53,316 nt of DNA, from NCBI GenBank assembly GCA_022777645.1, contig JALFFX010000059.1, forward strand, positions 1 through 53,316, given 5' to 3'. Positions within the stretch are counted from its first letter, which is position 1. Every line of letters starts with the position of its first letter. This document shows positions 1 through 10,786 of the stretch, in pieces. The translations under genes were made by a program, and so were the position numbers. The notes beneath the pieces are model-generated. The model was not told the DNA's origin. It did not search any database and saw nothing but the letters and a program-made list of their open reading frames with translations. This DNA comes from Erysipelotrichaceae bacterium. GTDB taxonomy: Bacteria; Bacillota_I; Bacilli_A; RFN20; CAG-826.

Positions 1-624
1 CTTATCAGCATATTTTTTTATTTCTTCATCATGGCTTGCTACGATAATCAAATAATTTTTGCTTAATTTGTGCAATATCTCATATATCGATTTAGCATTT
101 TCTTCATCGAGAGCGCCAGTCGGTTCATCGCATAAAAGAATTTTAGGGGAATTACTTATCGCTCTTGCGATGGCAACGCGTTGCTTTTCTCCGCCACTTA
201 AATTGGCAACAATTTTATTTTTTAGGTGACTAATATGCAATAATTCAAAAGCGTCACTTACGCGCCTTGTTTTTATTCTTTTGACTAGTAAAGACGAGCA
301 AGAAAGTGGGAGCATGACATTATCAAATGCAGTCTCATCATTAATTAATGAAAAATTTTGAAAAACATATCCAATATTATTTATTCGATAATCTTTTAAT
401 TTGTTGCGCTTTAATTTTTGTATATTAATATTTTCAAAATATATTGAGCCATTATAATCTTGATCAACACCACTTATCATATTTAATAATGTCGATTTCC
501 CACATCCTGATTGTCCAATTAAGGCGACTAGACCTTTTCTTGGCAAGGAAAGATTTAAATTAAAAAATAATATTCTTTTATCGAAAGATTTTTCTTTGAT
601 ATTAATTTTTAAGATATCATTCAT
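1..624 (-). CDS. ABC transporter ATP-binding protein (LolD/MacB-type), C-terminus outside window
   Basis: Reverse-strand reading from ATG at 622-624: MNDILKINIKEKSFDKRILFFNLNLSLPRKGLVALIGQSGCGKSTLLNMISG...NLSGGEKQRVAIARAISNSPKILLCDEPTGALDEENAKSIYE...; Walker A, signature and Walker B motifs; no stop before window edge. Confidence 0.85.
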   Translation of the reverse strand, partial: MNDILKINIKEKSFDKRILFFNLNLSLPRKGLVALIGQSGCGKSTLLNMISGVDQDYNGSIYFENINIQKLKRNKLKDYRINNIGYVFQNFSLINDETAFDNVMLPLSCSSLLVKRIKTRRVSDAFELLHISHLKNKIVANLSGGEKQRVAIARAISNSPKILLCDEPTGALDEENAKSIYEILHKLSKNYLIIVASHDEEIKKYADK

Positions 625-2698
625 CCTTTAATTCCTCGCTTAAATTGATTTTTCGATATAAAAGAAGAGGCCCTATTGTAAAAATAAGAGTGATTAATAA
701 CGCGATTAATAGAATTAATAAAGGCAACGCGAAAGGAATGTTGTTGAACGATAAATAAGGGAAAATAATAAAATTTTTGATATTTAAAATATTGTAAAAA
801 TAATTATTGAGCAATATCTCTAAAGGAAAAATAAATAAACTAGCTAAAAGAAACGCGATTAATAATAAATAAATATTTTCTTTTGTATATATTTTTATTA
901 ACGAAATATTTCTCAAACCAAAACAAGTTAAAATTGCCGCCTCTTTTTTATGAGCAATAAAATTAGAAAAAGAAAACATCGCAATAATAAAACTAACACC
1001 AACAAAAGAGATAAAGGCAAAAACATATAAAAACGATATAAGAGAATTCATAAATTCAAAATATGCATCTTTTTTATCAAGACCACTAGAAGAGAACTTT
1101 AATTTGTTTTCACCATTGTTAAAATTTTTAATAAATTCAGAGAATTTAAATATTTCATCTTTGTTATTAATAAATATGGAATAGCTATAAGATGATAATG
1201 GATCATCATTTTCACATTCAACTAGATAGCGATAAGCTGATATGTCTTCGCCTTCGTATTCACTTGCTTTTTTTAATATTTTTTCTTCTAAATATTGTTT
1301 GATGAAGGAATATTCATAATATATTGTTGGTGTTTCTAAAAATGAAAATTCGTTAATGACACCTCTAACATTTCCTTTTAAGGAAATATCAATATTTTCT
1401 TTAATGAATGGATTGTTTTCATCACGAGTTTTATATTTTATTGTCACTTTATTAATAAAATTAATCGTCTCTAAAAATATATTTTCTTCTCCATTTAATT
1501 TTTCATATAAATTTTTATTGATATAAATTGGAAAAGAAGATGGCTCACTACTACTTTTAATTAATAAATCATCGATAAGTGATAAATCACCAAGTGGACA
1601 AAAATATATATTTTCAAAATCATCCCCCATAAAGGAAATAACATTTATCGAATTAATAAAATATTCAATGTTTGGCACGATTTGAATAGAATCAAATAAT
1701 TCTAATAAAAACAAACATTCTTCATTTTTTGGCCTTTCACTTTTCTCAAAACTTAATGATGAATTATCAATTTTAAAATATGTTGTATTTGAAATATTTG
1801 CATAACTAATAGAAGCAATATCATAAATGACTTGATTTCTTGAAATATTAAATCCGTTTGATATTCCAAAGCAAATAAACAAACACAATATTCCAAAACA
1901 CGTCGATAAAATTGATAAAAAGTTTTTCGTTTTATTTTGTTTGAAATGACTTTTGATTATTAATTTTGATGCTTTTTCTTTCCTAATATTTTGTTTTTTA
2001 ATATGTGTTATTGCTTTATCATTTGTTTTATTAAGCAATATTTCTTCTTTTATTTTCCCGCCTGCTAGGCAAATTATTTTATCGGCATATCTAGATACAA
2101 GACTTTCATCGTGAGAAACCATTATAACAAGGTGATTTAATGAAACGATTTTAAGCATATCCATCACAATTATCTTGTTATGAACATCAAGCGCTCCAGT
2201 TGGTTCATCCGCCAAGATGATTGGGCAATCAGTAATTAAGCTTCTAAGTATGGCAATTCTTTGCTTTTCTCCACCAGATAGAGATGACACCAACTGGTCT
2301 TTTAAATATAAGATGTTAAACCTTTCAAATAATTCTATTGCTTTTGTTTTTGCTTTATTTATTTTTTCACCCTTTATTAATAAAGGAATCATGACATTTT
2401 CTAAAGCAGAAAGATTCTCAATCAAATTATAATGTTGATATATAAAAGAAATAACGTTTGTATGAAACGAAGAGAAATCTTTATCTTTTAATTTAGTTAT
2501 ATTTTTATTGTTTATTAACATCTTACCTTTATCAGGCTTAACAATGCCAAAAATGATATTAAGAAGTGTTGATTTGCCACATCCTGATTTGCCTTTAATA
2601 ATGATTAAACCATTTTGAGGTAATGAAAAAGAAATATCATCTAAGACTATTTGGTTTTGATATTTTTTTGAAATGTTTAAAAGTTTAAAAAATGCCAC
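617..2698 (-). CDS. ABC transporter, ATPase domain fused to FtsX/MacB-like permease
   Basis: N-terminal GKSGCGKSTLL, LSGGEKQR, ILADEPTGALD; C-terminal multi-TM permease; stop overlaps start of next ABC gene. Confidence 0.88.
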   Translation of the reverse strand: MAFFKLLNISKKYQNQIVLDDISFSLPQNGLIIIKGKSGCGKSTLLNIIFGIVKPDKGKMLINNKNITKLKDKDFSSFHTNVISFIYQHYNLIENLSALENVMIPLLIKGEKINKAKTKAIELFERFNILYLKDQLVSSLSGGEKQRIAILRSLITDCPIILADEPTGALDVHNKIIVMDMLKIVSLNHLVIMVSHDESLVSRYADKIICLAGGKIKEEILLNKTNDKAITHIKKQNIRKEKASKLIIKSHFKQNKTKNFLSILSTCFGILCLFICFGISNGFNISRNQVIYDIASISYANISNTTYFKIDNSSLSFEKSERPKNEECLFLLELFDSIQIVPNIEYFINSINVISFMGDDFENIYFCPLGDLSLIDDLLIKSSSEPSSFPIYINKNLYEKLNGEENIFLETINFINKVTIKYKTRDENNPFIKENIDISLKGNVRGVINEFSFLETPTIYYEYSFIKQYLEEKILKKASEYEGEDISAYRYLVECENDDPLSSYSYSIFINNKDEIFKFSEFIKNFNNGENKLKFSSSGLDKKDAYFEFMNSLISFLYVFAFISFVGVSFIIAMFSFSNFIAHKKEAAILTCFGLRNISLIKIYTKENIYLLLIAFLLASLFIFPLEILLNNYFYNILNIKNFIIFPYLSFNNIPFALPLLILLIALLITLIFTIGPLLLYRKINLSEELKDE

Positions 2699-2754
2699 TT
2701 AATTTGCCGCCTATTTATTAATAGGCATTTTTTAGCAAAAAAGTGACAAAATTT

Positions 2755-2949
2755 TTAATCTTTTTTAACGCATTTATATTTTTGGTTGAATATATCGCGA
2801 GAAATTGTGATGACATTTCCGCATCCAAGGCATTTAATTTTTAAGTCAGCACCGACCCTTACGATTTGAAAAAGTTTTGATCTGGCAGCACACGGATGTG
2901 GTTTTTTCATTTCCACAATATCGTTTAATTGATAATTATAATCTTTCAT
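2755..2949 (-). CDS. DUF951 family small protein
   Basis: 64 aa, DIVEMKKPHPCAARSKLFQIVRVGADLKIKCLGCGN pattern of DUF951. Confidence 0.8.
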   Translation of the reverse strand: MKDYNYQLNDIVEMKKPHPCAARSKLFQIVRVGADLKIKCLGCGNVITISRDIFNQKYKCVKKD

Positions 2950-4556
2950 TATTCGTCTTCCATTTTAACAGCTGCTGGAACTTTTGGTAATCCCGGCATT
3001 GTCATGATCGCGCCTGTATAACAAACGATGAATCCGGCGCCAGAAGATAATGACAAATCTTTAATGTGAATTGTATGACCTTCAGTAACCATATTGTTTT
3101 TTGCATTATCGGTTAATGAAAGTGGAGTCTTGGCCATACAAATTGGTAGTTTATCGCATTTATCTTTTTCATATAAAGCGATTTTTTCTAAAGCAAGTGA
3201 GGAATATTCAACATCTTTCGCACGATAAATCTCTTTAGCAATGGTTTCAATTTTTTCTTTGATGGAGGCGTTAACATCATACAAAGTATGATAATTATTT
3301 TTCATATCCAATAATTTCATAATCTTATTGGCAAAATCAACGGCGCCTTCACTACCTTTTAAATATGAATCAACAAAGCTGACTTCATAGCCATTATCTA
3401 AACACCATTTCTTCAAATAGTTAATTTCATTTTCTGAATCATCTTTGAAATGGTTGATTGCAACCATAACAGGAAGACCATATTTTTTCATGTTCTCGAG
3501 ATGGATTTTTAAATTAATAACGCCACTTGCTAAAGCATCAACGTTTTCATTTGCTAATTCTTCAAAGGCGACTCCGCCATGAGATTTTAGTGCTCTAATC
3601 GTGGCAACGACAACTACCGCATTAGGTTTAAAGCCACCTGAAGGAGCACATATATCTAAAAACTTTTCTGCGCCAAGATCAGCGCCAAAACCTGCTTCAG
3701 TAACAACAACATCCGCTAATTTTAAAGCTATATTTGTCGCAATGATTGAATTGCATCCATGAGCGATATTGGCAAATGGACCACCATGAATTAAAGCTGG
3801 ATTTCCTTCTAATGTTTGAACAATATTTGGTTTTAATGCTTGACGCATCAATTTCATAATAGCATTAGAAATACGAAGCGATTTTAAATAGACTGGTTTA
3901 TCAGAATAATCATAAGCAACAATTATATTGTTAATACGGCGTAAAAAATCTTTTTCATCTTTGCTTAAACACATAATTGCCATCAGTTCACTAGCGACAG
4001 TGATTTGGAAATGATCAATTCTTGGAGTTCCGTTTTTCTTACCTAATGCAACATTAACTTCACGTAAAGCGCGATCGTTCATATCAAGCGCTCTTTTCCA
4101 GGTAACTTTTTCTGGATTAATATTGAGTTCATTGCCTTGGAAAATATGGTTATCGATAATCGCGCTTATCAAGTTGATTGAGCTTGTTAAAGCGTGCATA
4201 TCACCTGTGAAATGAAGATTGATATCTTCACTTGGAATAACGCTTGCTTTACCTCCACCAGTCGCACCACCTTTCAAACCAAAAACTGGACCAAGTGATG
4301 GTTCTCTTAAACAAAGAAGAGAATTGACATTAATTCTTCTTAACCCATCGTGAAGAGCAATGCTCATTGTTGTTTTACCTTCACCGACCTTGGTTGGGGT
4401 AATTGCCGTGACAAGCACTAATTTGCCATTTTTGTTATTTTTAATTAAATTAAAAACTTTATCATTAATCTTTGCTTTATCATTGCCATATAAGTCAAGC
4501 ATTGATGGTGTGATATCTAATTTTTTAGCAATTGTTTTTATATTTTTGATTCGCAT
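2949..4556 (-). CDS. fhs: Formate--tetrahydrofolate ligase
   Basis: 535 aa with TPTKVGEGKTTMSIAL, LREPSLGPVFGLKGGATGGG, FTGDMHALTSS, EAGFGADLGAEKF, PGLPKVPAA motifs. Confidence 0.96.
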   Translation of the reverse strand: MRIKNIKTIAKKLDITPSMLDLYGNDKAKINDKVFNLIKNNKNGKLVLVTAITPTKVGEGKTTMSIALHDGLRRINVNSLLCLREPSLGPVFGLKGGATGGGKASVIPSEDINLHFTGDMHALTSSINLISAIIDNHIFQGNELNINPEKVTWKRALDMNDRALREVNVALGKKNGTPRIDHFQITVASELMAIMCLSKDEKDFLRRINNIIVAYDYSDKPVYLKSLRISNAIMKLMRQALKPNIVQTLEGNPALIHGGPFANIAHGCNSIIATNIALKLADVVVTEAGFGADLGAEKFLDICAPSGGFKPNAVVVVATIRALKSHGGVAFEELANENVDALASGVINLKIHLENMKKYGLPVMVAINHFKDDSENEINYLKKWCLDNGYEVSFVDSYLKGSEGAVDFANKIMKLLDMKNNYHTLYDVNASIKEKIETIAKEIYRAKDVEYSSLALEKIALYEKDKCDKLPICMAKTPLSLTDNAKNNMVTEGHTIHIKDLSLSSGAGFIVCYTGAIMTMPGLPKVPAAVKMEDE

Positions 4557-4557
4557 A

Positions 4558-5445
4558 TTATTCCCCCTTGTGCTCTTTAATAAATGAAATTAATTCCTCA
4601 TCATTTTTATAAAAAATAGTCGGAAATTGATGACGAATAAAAGTCATTTGTCTTTTAGCATAATTGCGACTGTTTTTCTTTATAAGTTCAATGGCGTCTT
4701 CAAGACTTATTTCATTATTTAAGTATGAAAATAATTCTTTATAACCAATTGCTTTGAAACAGTTTAAATTATGGTCATATTTATTATATAAATGTTTGAC
4801 TTCATCTAACAAGCCATGAGCAAACATTTCATCGACGCGATCGTTAATCCTTTTATATAATTTTTCGCGATCTAAATCACGGACAAAGAAAAATGTATCT
4901 TTATATATGAGTTCGTGTTTTTGTTCGCTTAACAATGTTGTTTTATTAATTTTATTTTCTTCATATATCGTTAAAGCGCGAATTATTCGCTTTCGGTTAT
5001 TGACATGAATCTTATTTGCTTCATCGATATCAATCTTTTTTAATAAATCGTGTAACTCAATATTACTTAAATTATCATATTTACTTAAATCAAGGTTGTT
5101 CTCGCTTTCTTTAAATTCATAATCATATAAAGCTGATCTAATATATAGTCCACTTCCACCGACAATGACAACATCTTTTTTTCTTGATAATATTTCCTCT
5201 ATTTTTTCTCTTAATAATTTTTGATATGTAAATATTGAAAATGAATCGGTTACAGGAATAAGAGAATATAAATGATGAGTGACTTGGCTAAGTTCATCCT
5301 TACTTGGTTTAGCCACTCCAATATCAAGTTCTTGATATATTTGAAAAGCATCACCATTGATGATTTCAGCATCAAAAGTTTTAGCGACTTCAATCGCGGT
5401 TTTACTTTTTCCTAACGCAGTTGGACCAGTTATAACAATAATCAT
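4558..5445 (-). CDS. miaA: tRNA dimethylallyltransferase
   Basis: GPTALGKSKTAIE, GDAFQIYQELDIGVAKPS, GGSGLYIRSALYDY, FKAIGYKE. Confidence 0.95.
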   Translation of the reverse strand: MIIVITGPTALGKSKTAIEVAKTFDAEIINGDAFQIYQELDIGVAKPSKDELSQVTHHLYSLIPVTDSFSIFTYQKLLREKIEEILSRKKDVVIVGGSGLYIRSALYDYEFKESENNLDLSKYDNLSNIELHDLLKKIDIDEANKIHVNNRKRIIRALTIYEENKINKTTLLSEQKHELIYKDTFFFVRDLDREKLYKRINDRVDEMFAHGLLDEVKHLYNKYDHNLNCFKAIGYKELFSYLNNEISLEDAIELIKKNSRNYAKRQMTFIRHQFPTIFYKNDEELISFIKEHKGE

Positions 5446-5753
5446 TCTAATATTTGTTTTATTTCTTTTAATAAATTATTAACTTCTTCATATAAAATTT
5501 GATAATTCACCACCAAAGGGTCATTATCAAATTCTTCTTTTAGTTTTAAATACTTTTCTTTAACGGCTTTATCATTATTTTTGCAGCTTTGATGTTGCAA
5601 TCTTTTTATATTTTTATCAAGATTTGATAATCTTTCGTTATCATTTATTTCTTGTTTTATTTTCAAAAATTCCTTTATTAAAGGAAGTGAATATAATTCT
5701 TCTTTTAATGAAAATAAAGCATTATCAAGATTAGGCATTGATAAGTTCACCAA
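5442..5753 (-). CDS. YlbF/YmcA (DUF964) family protein, short
   Basis: 103 aa helical protein directly downstream of and overlapping miaB, as ymcA in Bacillus. Confidence 0.7.
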   Translation of the reverse strand: MVNLSMPNLDNALFSLKEELYSLPLIKEFLKIKQEINDNERLSNLDKNIKRLQHQSCKNNDKAVKEKYLKLKEEFDNDPLVVNYQILYEEVNNLLKEIKQILE

Positions 5754-7167
5754 TTAATGAATAAGTATGAGACACAATAATTTTGACATCAACAATTTTG
5801 CCAACAAGTGATAAATCACCTTTAAAATGGACTAATTTATTACCTTCGGTATAACCAGATAACATCGAACTATCTTTCTCACTTGCGCCTTCCACCAAAA
5901 CTTTAAACGTTTTGCCAACCATCGCCATACTTGATGCGGAAACACTTTTTTCAAGTTCAGCAACAAGTCTTTTAAAGCGCGATGATTTCTCTTCTCTTGT
6001 AACATTATCAACCATCTTAGCAGCAGGCGTGTTATTGCGAGGAGAATATATAAATGTAAAGGCTGAATCATATTGAGCAAATTTTACCATTTCAAGAGTT
6101 TCTTGGAATTGCTCTTCAGTTTCGTTTGGAAAACCGACAATGATATCAGTAGATAAATAAACGTCTTTGATCTTAGATCGAATAAGTGTCACCAATTGTT
6201 TATATTGATCACTTGTATATCTTCGACCCATCAATTTAAGTATTTCACTGCTTCCACTTTGAACAGGAAGATGAATGTATTTCATAATGTTGTCATATTT
6301 TGCAATGACATCAATCATTTCTTCTTTAAAATCCCAAGGATGTGAAGTTAAAAATCTAATGCGAGGAATATTAAGTTTTGCCACTTCTTCAAGAAGTTTT
6401 GCAAATGTTGTTCCATCTTTAAAATCTTTGCCATAGGCATTGACGTTTTGACCAAGCAAAGTCACTTCTTGATATCCAGCTTCTTTAAGTTCTCGACATT
6501 CATTTAAAATATCTTCCATCTTACGGCTTCTTTCTTTGCCGCGAGTATAAGGAACAATGCAATAAGTGCAAAATTTATCGCAGCCATAAGAAATGTTAAC
6601 AAATGCTTTAAAAGAAGAAAGACGAGTACTTGGAAGATTTTCTTCAATTAAAGAAGGTTGTGATTTAACATCTACTATTTTGTTTCTCTTTAAAATTATT
6701 TCATCGAGTAGTTTTGGCAAGTCCGTAATGTTATGAGTACCAAAAATCAAATCGACATGTTTATAAATATCTAAAATCTTGTTGATGATGTGGATTTGTT
6801 GAACCATACAACCACATATGGCAATAATCGCATTTTTATTTTTAGCTTTAATGGCTTTTAATTCACCAATTTTGCCAAAGACTTTATCTTCAGCATTTTC
6901 TCTAACTGCGCATGTATTAAGAATAATAATATCTGCGTTTTCATCATTAGCTTTAATAAAGCCTGCTTTTGTTAAAATGCCAGAAATAATTTCTTCGTCT
7001 CGATAATTGGCTTGGCAACCATATGTGTGAATATAATATGTTTTTCCTTTTGCATAATTAGATAATGTTTCTGAAATATTAATTTCATCATATGAAAAAG
7101 AAAAAGAAGTATTTCTTTGTCTTTGTAATTTTGCATCAGGAAGGGATTTAAATTCACATTTTGCCAT
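5731..7167 (-). CDS. miaB: tRNA-2-methylthio-N6-dimethylallyladenosine synthase (radical SAM)
   Basis: YIHTYGCQANYRDEE, NTCAVRENAEDK, YGCDKFCTYCIVPYTRGKERSR, TRAM-like C-terminus. Confidence 0.96.
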   Translation of the reverse strand: MAKCEFKSLPDAKLQRQRNTSFSFSYDEINISETLSNYAKGKTYYIHTYGCQANYRDEEIISGILTKAGFIKANDENADIIILNTCAVRENAEDKVFGKIGELKAIKAKNKNAIIAICGCMVQQIHIINKILDIYKHVDLIFGTHNITDLPKLLDEIILKRNKIVDVKSQPSLIEENLPSTRLSSFKAFVNISYGCDKFCTYCIVPYTRGKERSRKMEDILNECRELKEAGYQEVTLLGQNVNAYGKDFKDGTTFAKLLEEVAKLNIPRIRFLTSHPWDFKEEMIDVIAKYDNIMKYIHLPVQSGSSEILKLMGRRYTSDQYKQLVTLIRSKIKDVYLSTDIIVGFPNETEEQFQETLEMVKFAQYDSAFTFIYSPRNNTPAAKMVDNVTREEKSSRFKRLVAELEKSVSASSMAMVGKTFKVLVEGASEKDSSMLSGYTEGNKLVHFKGDLSLVGKIVDVKIIVSHTYSLIGELINA

Positions 7168-7169
7168 TT

Positions 7170-7955
7170 TTATTCACCTATTATTTTTATTAAGAATATT
7201 TCGCGACTTTTTTTGCTAACTTCGTCAACATCGATAACGACACCATTGAGGATATATTCACCTTGATCAAGAAGAGTGAAACGTTCGTTGTTGCCGAATA
7301 TTGTTTTGTTGATGACGCTATTGCGTTCAAAACCTAAGACGCCAGTATTAGATCCACACATTCCTGCATCAGAAATAAAGGCTGTACCTTTGTCTAATAT
7401 TTTGGCATCGTTTGTTTGAGTGTGTGTATGCGTTCCAATAACTGCGCTAACGCGTCCATCAAAAACATATCCAAAACACATCTTTTCGCCAGTTGCTTCG
7501 GCGTGGAAATCAACAATATGAATCGAATCTTCGTCTTTGATATCTTCGAGCAATTCATTTAATGATTGATAAGGGCTTTTAACCTCTTCTTTCATAAATG
7601 AAGCGCCAAGAACATTGCTAACACGAACAAGAACACCATTAACATCAAATAATTTTGTTCCTTCTCCACCGAAATCATTTAGCAAATTGAGTGGACGAAC
7701 CAAATTTAAAGCATCATCAATATATGCATCAATTTGATATTTCCCACGATAATGGTTTCCTAGCGTTATCGCATCAACACCAGAAGATAATAATTCTTCA
7801 TAATGTTTTTCGATCAAGCCTTTTCCGTGAGTGGCGTTTTCCGCATTTGCAATAACAAAATCAATTTGATGTTTCTTTATTAAAGAAGGAAGATTTGCTT
7901 TGACAGCATTTCTTCCAATTTTTCCAACAATATCACCTAAAAATAATATTCTCAT
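7170..7955 (-). CDS. ymdB: YmdB family metallophosphoesterase
   Basis: [51 protein letters not shown]; adjacent to rny. Confidence 0.92.
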   Translation of the reverse strand: MRILFLGDIVGKIGRNAVKANLPSLIKKHQIDFVIANAENATHGKGLIEKHYEELLSSGVDAITLGNHYRGKYQIDAYIDDALNLVRPLNLLNDFGGEGTKLFDVNGVLVRVSNVLGASFMKEEVKSPYQSLNELLEDIKDEDSIHIVDFHAEATGEKMCFGYVFDGRVSAVIGTHTHTQTNDAKILDKGTAFISDAGMCGSNTGVLGFERNSVINKTIFGNNERFTLLDQGEYILNGVVIDVDEVSKKSREIFLIKIIGE

Positions 7956-9517
7956 TATTTTGCTGTTTCTATCGCACGATATTCACGAATAACCGATACT
8001 TTGATTTGACCAGGATAGGTCATTTCGTTTTCAATTCTTTCACGGATATCACGCGCAAGTTTAAAGGCTGCTAAGTCATCAACCTTATCAGGAATTACCA
8101 TGACACGAACTTCACGACCTGATTGCATGGCGTAGCATTGATATACACCTTCATATGATTTGCAAATAGTTTCAAGTTGTTCAATACGCTTAATATAATT
8201 TTCAAGAGTTTCGCTTCTTGCTCCTGGACGAGCCGCTGATAATGTATCTGCAGCTTGCACAAGATTAGCAATAATATATTTTGCTGGAACATCACCATGG
8301 TGAGATTCGATTGAATTGATAACAACATCTGGTTCACCATATTTTTTAGCAAGGCGAGCACCAAGTTCGACGTGGGAACCTTCTTGTTCGAAGTCAACGG
8401 ATTTACCAATATCATGAAGAAGTCCGGCGCGTTTTGCTAGATTTGGATCAAGTCCTAATTCGCTTGCCATAATACCTGCTAAATAAGCAACTTCCATAGA
8501 ATGGTCAAAGGCATTTTGACCATAAGAAGTACGATATTTTAATCTACCGATGTAAACGCTGAGTTCTTTGTTGATTTTTGGCAAGCCAAGTTTAAAGCAG
8601 GCTTCTTCACCAGCTTTGCGAATTGTTTCATCAATTTCTGCTTTGACTTTAGCTGTAACTTCTTCGATTCTTCCTGGTTGAATACGACCGTCTTTAATTA
8701 AAATATCTAGGACGCGTTTTGCTGTTTCTCTTCTAATTGGATTAAAGCAAGATACAGTGATAACTTCTGGTGTGTCATCAATAATTAAATCGACGCCGAG
8801 AAGTTGTTCTAATGAACGAATATTTCTTCCTTCACGACCAATGATTCTTCCTTTCATTTCATCGCTAGGAAGAGAGACTGTTGAAACAGTTTTTTCGGTA
8901 ACGACATCTTGCGAGAATTTTGAAATTGCATAACTTAAGATGTTTTTAGCTTTTTCTTCACATTCGGTTTTAGCTTCATCTTCACGGTTTTTGATATACG
9001 CCGCAATTTCCATCGACATTTTGCTTTCAACACGAGCAAAAATTTCATCACGTGCTTCTTTGACAGATAATTGAGCAACTTTTTCTAATTCAGAAATAAT
9101 CGAATCAATTTTTGTTTGAAGAACATTTTCTTTTTTATCGCATTCTTTTAAACGACGATTCAATAATTCATTTTTCTCTTCAAGAGCATTTTCTTTGTTG
9201 ATCAAATTAGCGTCACGCTTATCGATATTCGCTTCTCTTTGATTGAGTTTGTTTTCAAGCTGATAATATTCTTGTTTTCTTTCACGAATATCTTTTTCAG
9301 CTTCGTTGCGCATTTCTTGCACAGCTTGTTTGCCATCAATTTGGGCATTTTTTCTAATTTGTTCTGCCTTTATTTCTGCATCACGAATAATTTTGTCAGC
9401 TTTTTTAGCTGCGTTTTTGGCTTGTAAAGCCGGAATTATTTTGTACAAAACGAAGGTGACTAATGCACCTACGAATAAGGCGAGAACTATTAGAATGATT
9501 CCTAAAGTTAAATCCAT
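7955..9517 (-). CDS. rny: Ribonuclease Y
   Basis: N-terminal TM, coiled coil, KH domain ([31 protein letters not shown]), HD domain (GLLHDIGKS). Start set to second ATG because a GGAGG SD sits between the first and second ATG (ORF track start is 9529). Confidence 0.95.
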   Translation of the reverse strand: MDLTLGIILIVLALFVGALVTFVLYKIIPALQAKNAAKKADKIIRDAEIKAEQIRKNAQIDGKQAVQEMRNEAEKDIRERKQEYYQLENKLNQREANIDKRDANLINKENALEEKNELLNRRLKECDKKENVLQTKIDSIISELEKVAQLSVKEARDEIFARVESKMSMEIAAYIKNREDEAKTECEEKAKNILSYAISKFSQDVVTEKTVSTVSLPSDEMKGRIIGREGRNIRSLEQLLGVDLIIDDTPEVITVSCFNPIRRETAKRVLDILIKDGRIQPGRIEEVTAKVKAEIDETIRKAGEEACFKLGLPKINKELSVYIGRLKYRTSYGQNAFDHSMEVAYLAGIMASELGLDPNLAKRAGLLHDIGKSVDFEQEGSHVELGARLAKKYGEPDVVINSIESHHGDVPAKYIIANLVQAADTLSAARPGARSETLENYIKRIEQLETICKSYEGVYQCYAMQSGREVRVMVIPDKVDDLAAFKLARDIRERIENEMTYPGQIKVSVIREYRAIETAK

Positions 9518-9748
9518 ATAGTCCTCCATTTTAAAAAGTTTAAAACTTTATTAATTATTACCAGATGTTGCCTATTGAAAAAATCATGGGCATATTATTT
9601 AAGTTAAAATTGGGCAAAACCCGAATTAATAAATTATAAAGGTAATAAGTATCAAAACGATACGTTAATATTATAACCAATAAAATATTATTTTTGAATA
9701 ATAAAAGCAAAAACTATCTAAGAACTACATAATTGACGGAAATTAAAA

Positions 9749-9768
9749 AAAGACAACAAAGTTGTCTT
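9749..9768 (-). terminator. Rho-independent terminator of recA
   Basis: Minus strand AGACAAC-TTT-GTTGTCT followed by TTTTTTAATT. Confidence 0.8.
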
Positions 9769-9769
9769 C

Positions 9770-10750
9770 TTAGTTTTCTTTTATTTTGGCGATAAGTTCA
9801 TCAGCAATTTCTGGATGTTCTTCTAAATATCTTCGCCCTTGATCTTTACCATTTGCGAATCTTTCGCCATTGTATTCAAACCATGAGCCAGATTTAGTTA
9901 AGATTCCTTTTTCAACACCTAATTCAAGGATTTCTCCATTGCGATTAATACCTTTGCCAAAAATAATATCGATTTGACAAGATCTAAATGGAGGGGCAAC
10001 TTTGTTTTTAACAATTTTAACGTTGACTGTATTGCCGACTATGCTTGTGCCATTTTTAATCGCTTCGCTGCGACGAATATCAATTCGCACTGAAGCATAA
10101 AATTTTAAAGCACGTCCACCAGTGGTTGTTTCTGGGTTGCCGTATAAGACTCCAACTTTTTCACGTAATTGGTTAATAAAAATAACTGTACAAGAATGTG
10201 AATTTAAAATTCCAGCAAGTTTGCGCATAGCTTTTGACATTAAACGGGCTTGTAAACCGACTTGATTATCTCCCATTTCGCCATCTAATTCAGCTTGTGG
10301 CACTAAAGCGGCAACGCTATCGACGACAATAATGTCAAATGCACCACTATTGGCAAGCATTTCAACAATTTCTAATGCCTCTTCTCCACATCCTGGTTGC
10401 GATAAAATTAAATCATCAATATTAACACCAAGATTTTTGGCATAAAGTGGATCGATGGAATGTTCAGCATCGACGAAAGCTGCTCTTCCACCCTTTTTTT
10501 GCGCCTCCGCAATCGCGTGAAGTGCTAAAGTGGTCTTGCCACTAGATTCAGGACCATAGATTTCAATGATACGTCCTTTCGGATACCCGCCAACACCTAA
10601 AACAGAGTCAAGCAATAATGAACCAGAAGGAATGACATCGACATCGATGTTTGGACGATCTCCAAGGCGCATAATCGAGCCTTTTCCAAAAGCGTGTTCA
10701 ATTTCTTTTAGTGCTTCTTCAAGTGTTGGTTGAGTTGTTTCTTTTTTCAT
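9770..10750 (-). CDS. recA: Recombinase RecA
   Basis: [82 protein letters not shown]. Confidence 0.98.
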   Translation of the reverse strand: MKKETTQPTLEEALKEIEHAFGKGSIMRLGDRPNIDVDVIPSGSLLLDSVLGVGGYPKGRIIEIYGPESSGKTTLALHAIAEAQKKGGRAAFVDAEHSIDPLYAKNLGVNIDDLILSQPGCGEEALEIVEMLANSGAFDIIVVDSVAALVPQAELDGEMGDNQVGLQARLMSKAMRKLAGILNSHSCTVIFINQLREKVGVLYGNPETTTGGRALKFYASVRIDIRRSEAIKNGTSIVGNTVNVKIVKNKVAPPFRSCQIDIIFGKGINRNGEILELGVEKGILTKSGSWFEYNGERFANGKDQGRRYLEEHPEIADELIAKIKEN

Positions 10751-10786
10751 AAATATTTTTCTCCCTTTCGCAATTATTAATAGGGG

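Noticed and set aside
8095-8415. 106-aa alternative-frame ORF inside rny
   Set aside because: Same-strand frame-shifted shadow of a conserved enzyme; low-complexity composition
9641-9678. Alternative pairing GGTTATAA (9671-9678) with TTATTACC (9641-9648) as a riboswitch-like switch upstream of rny
   Set aside because: GGTTATAAT overlaps the best -10 box, so that strand is probably not in the transcript
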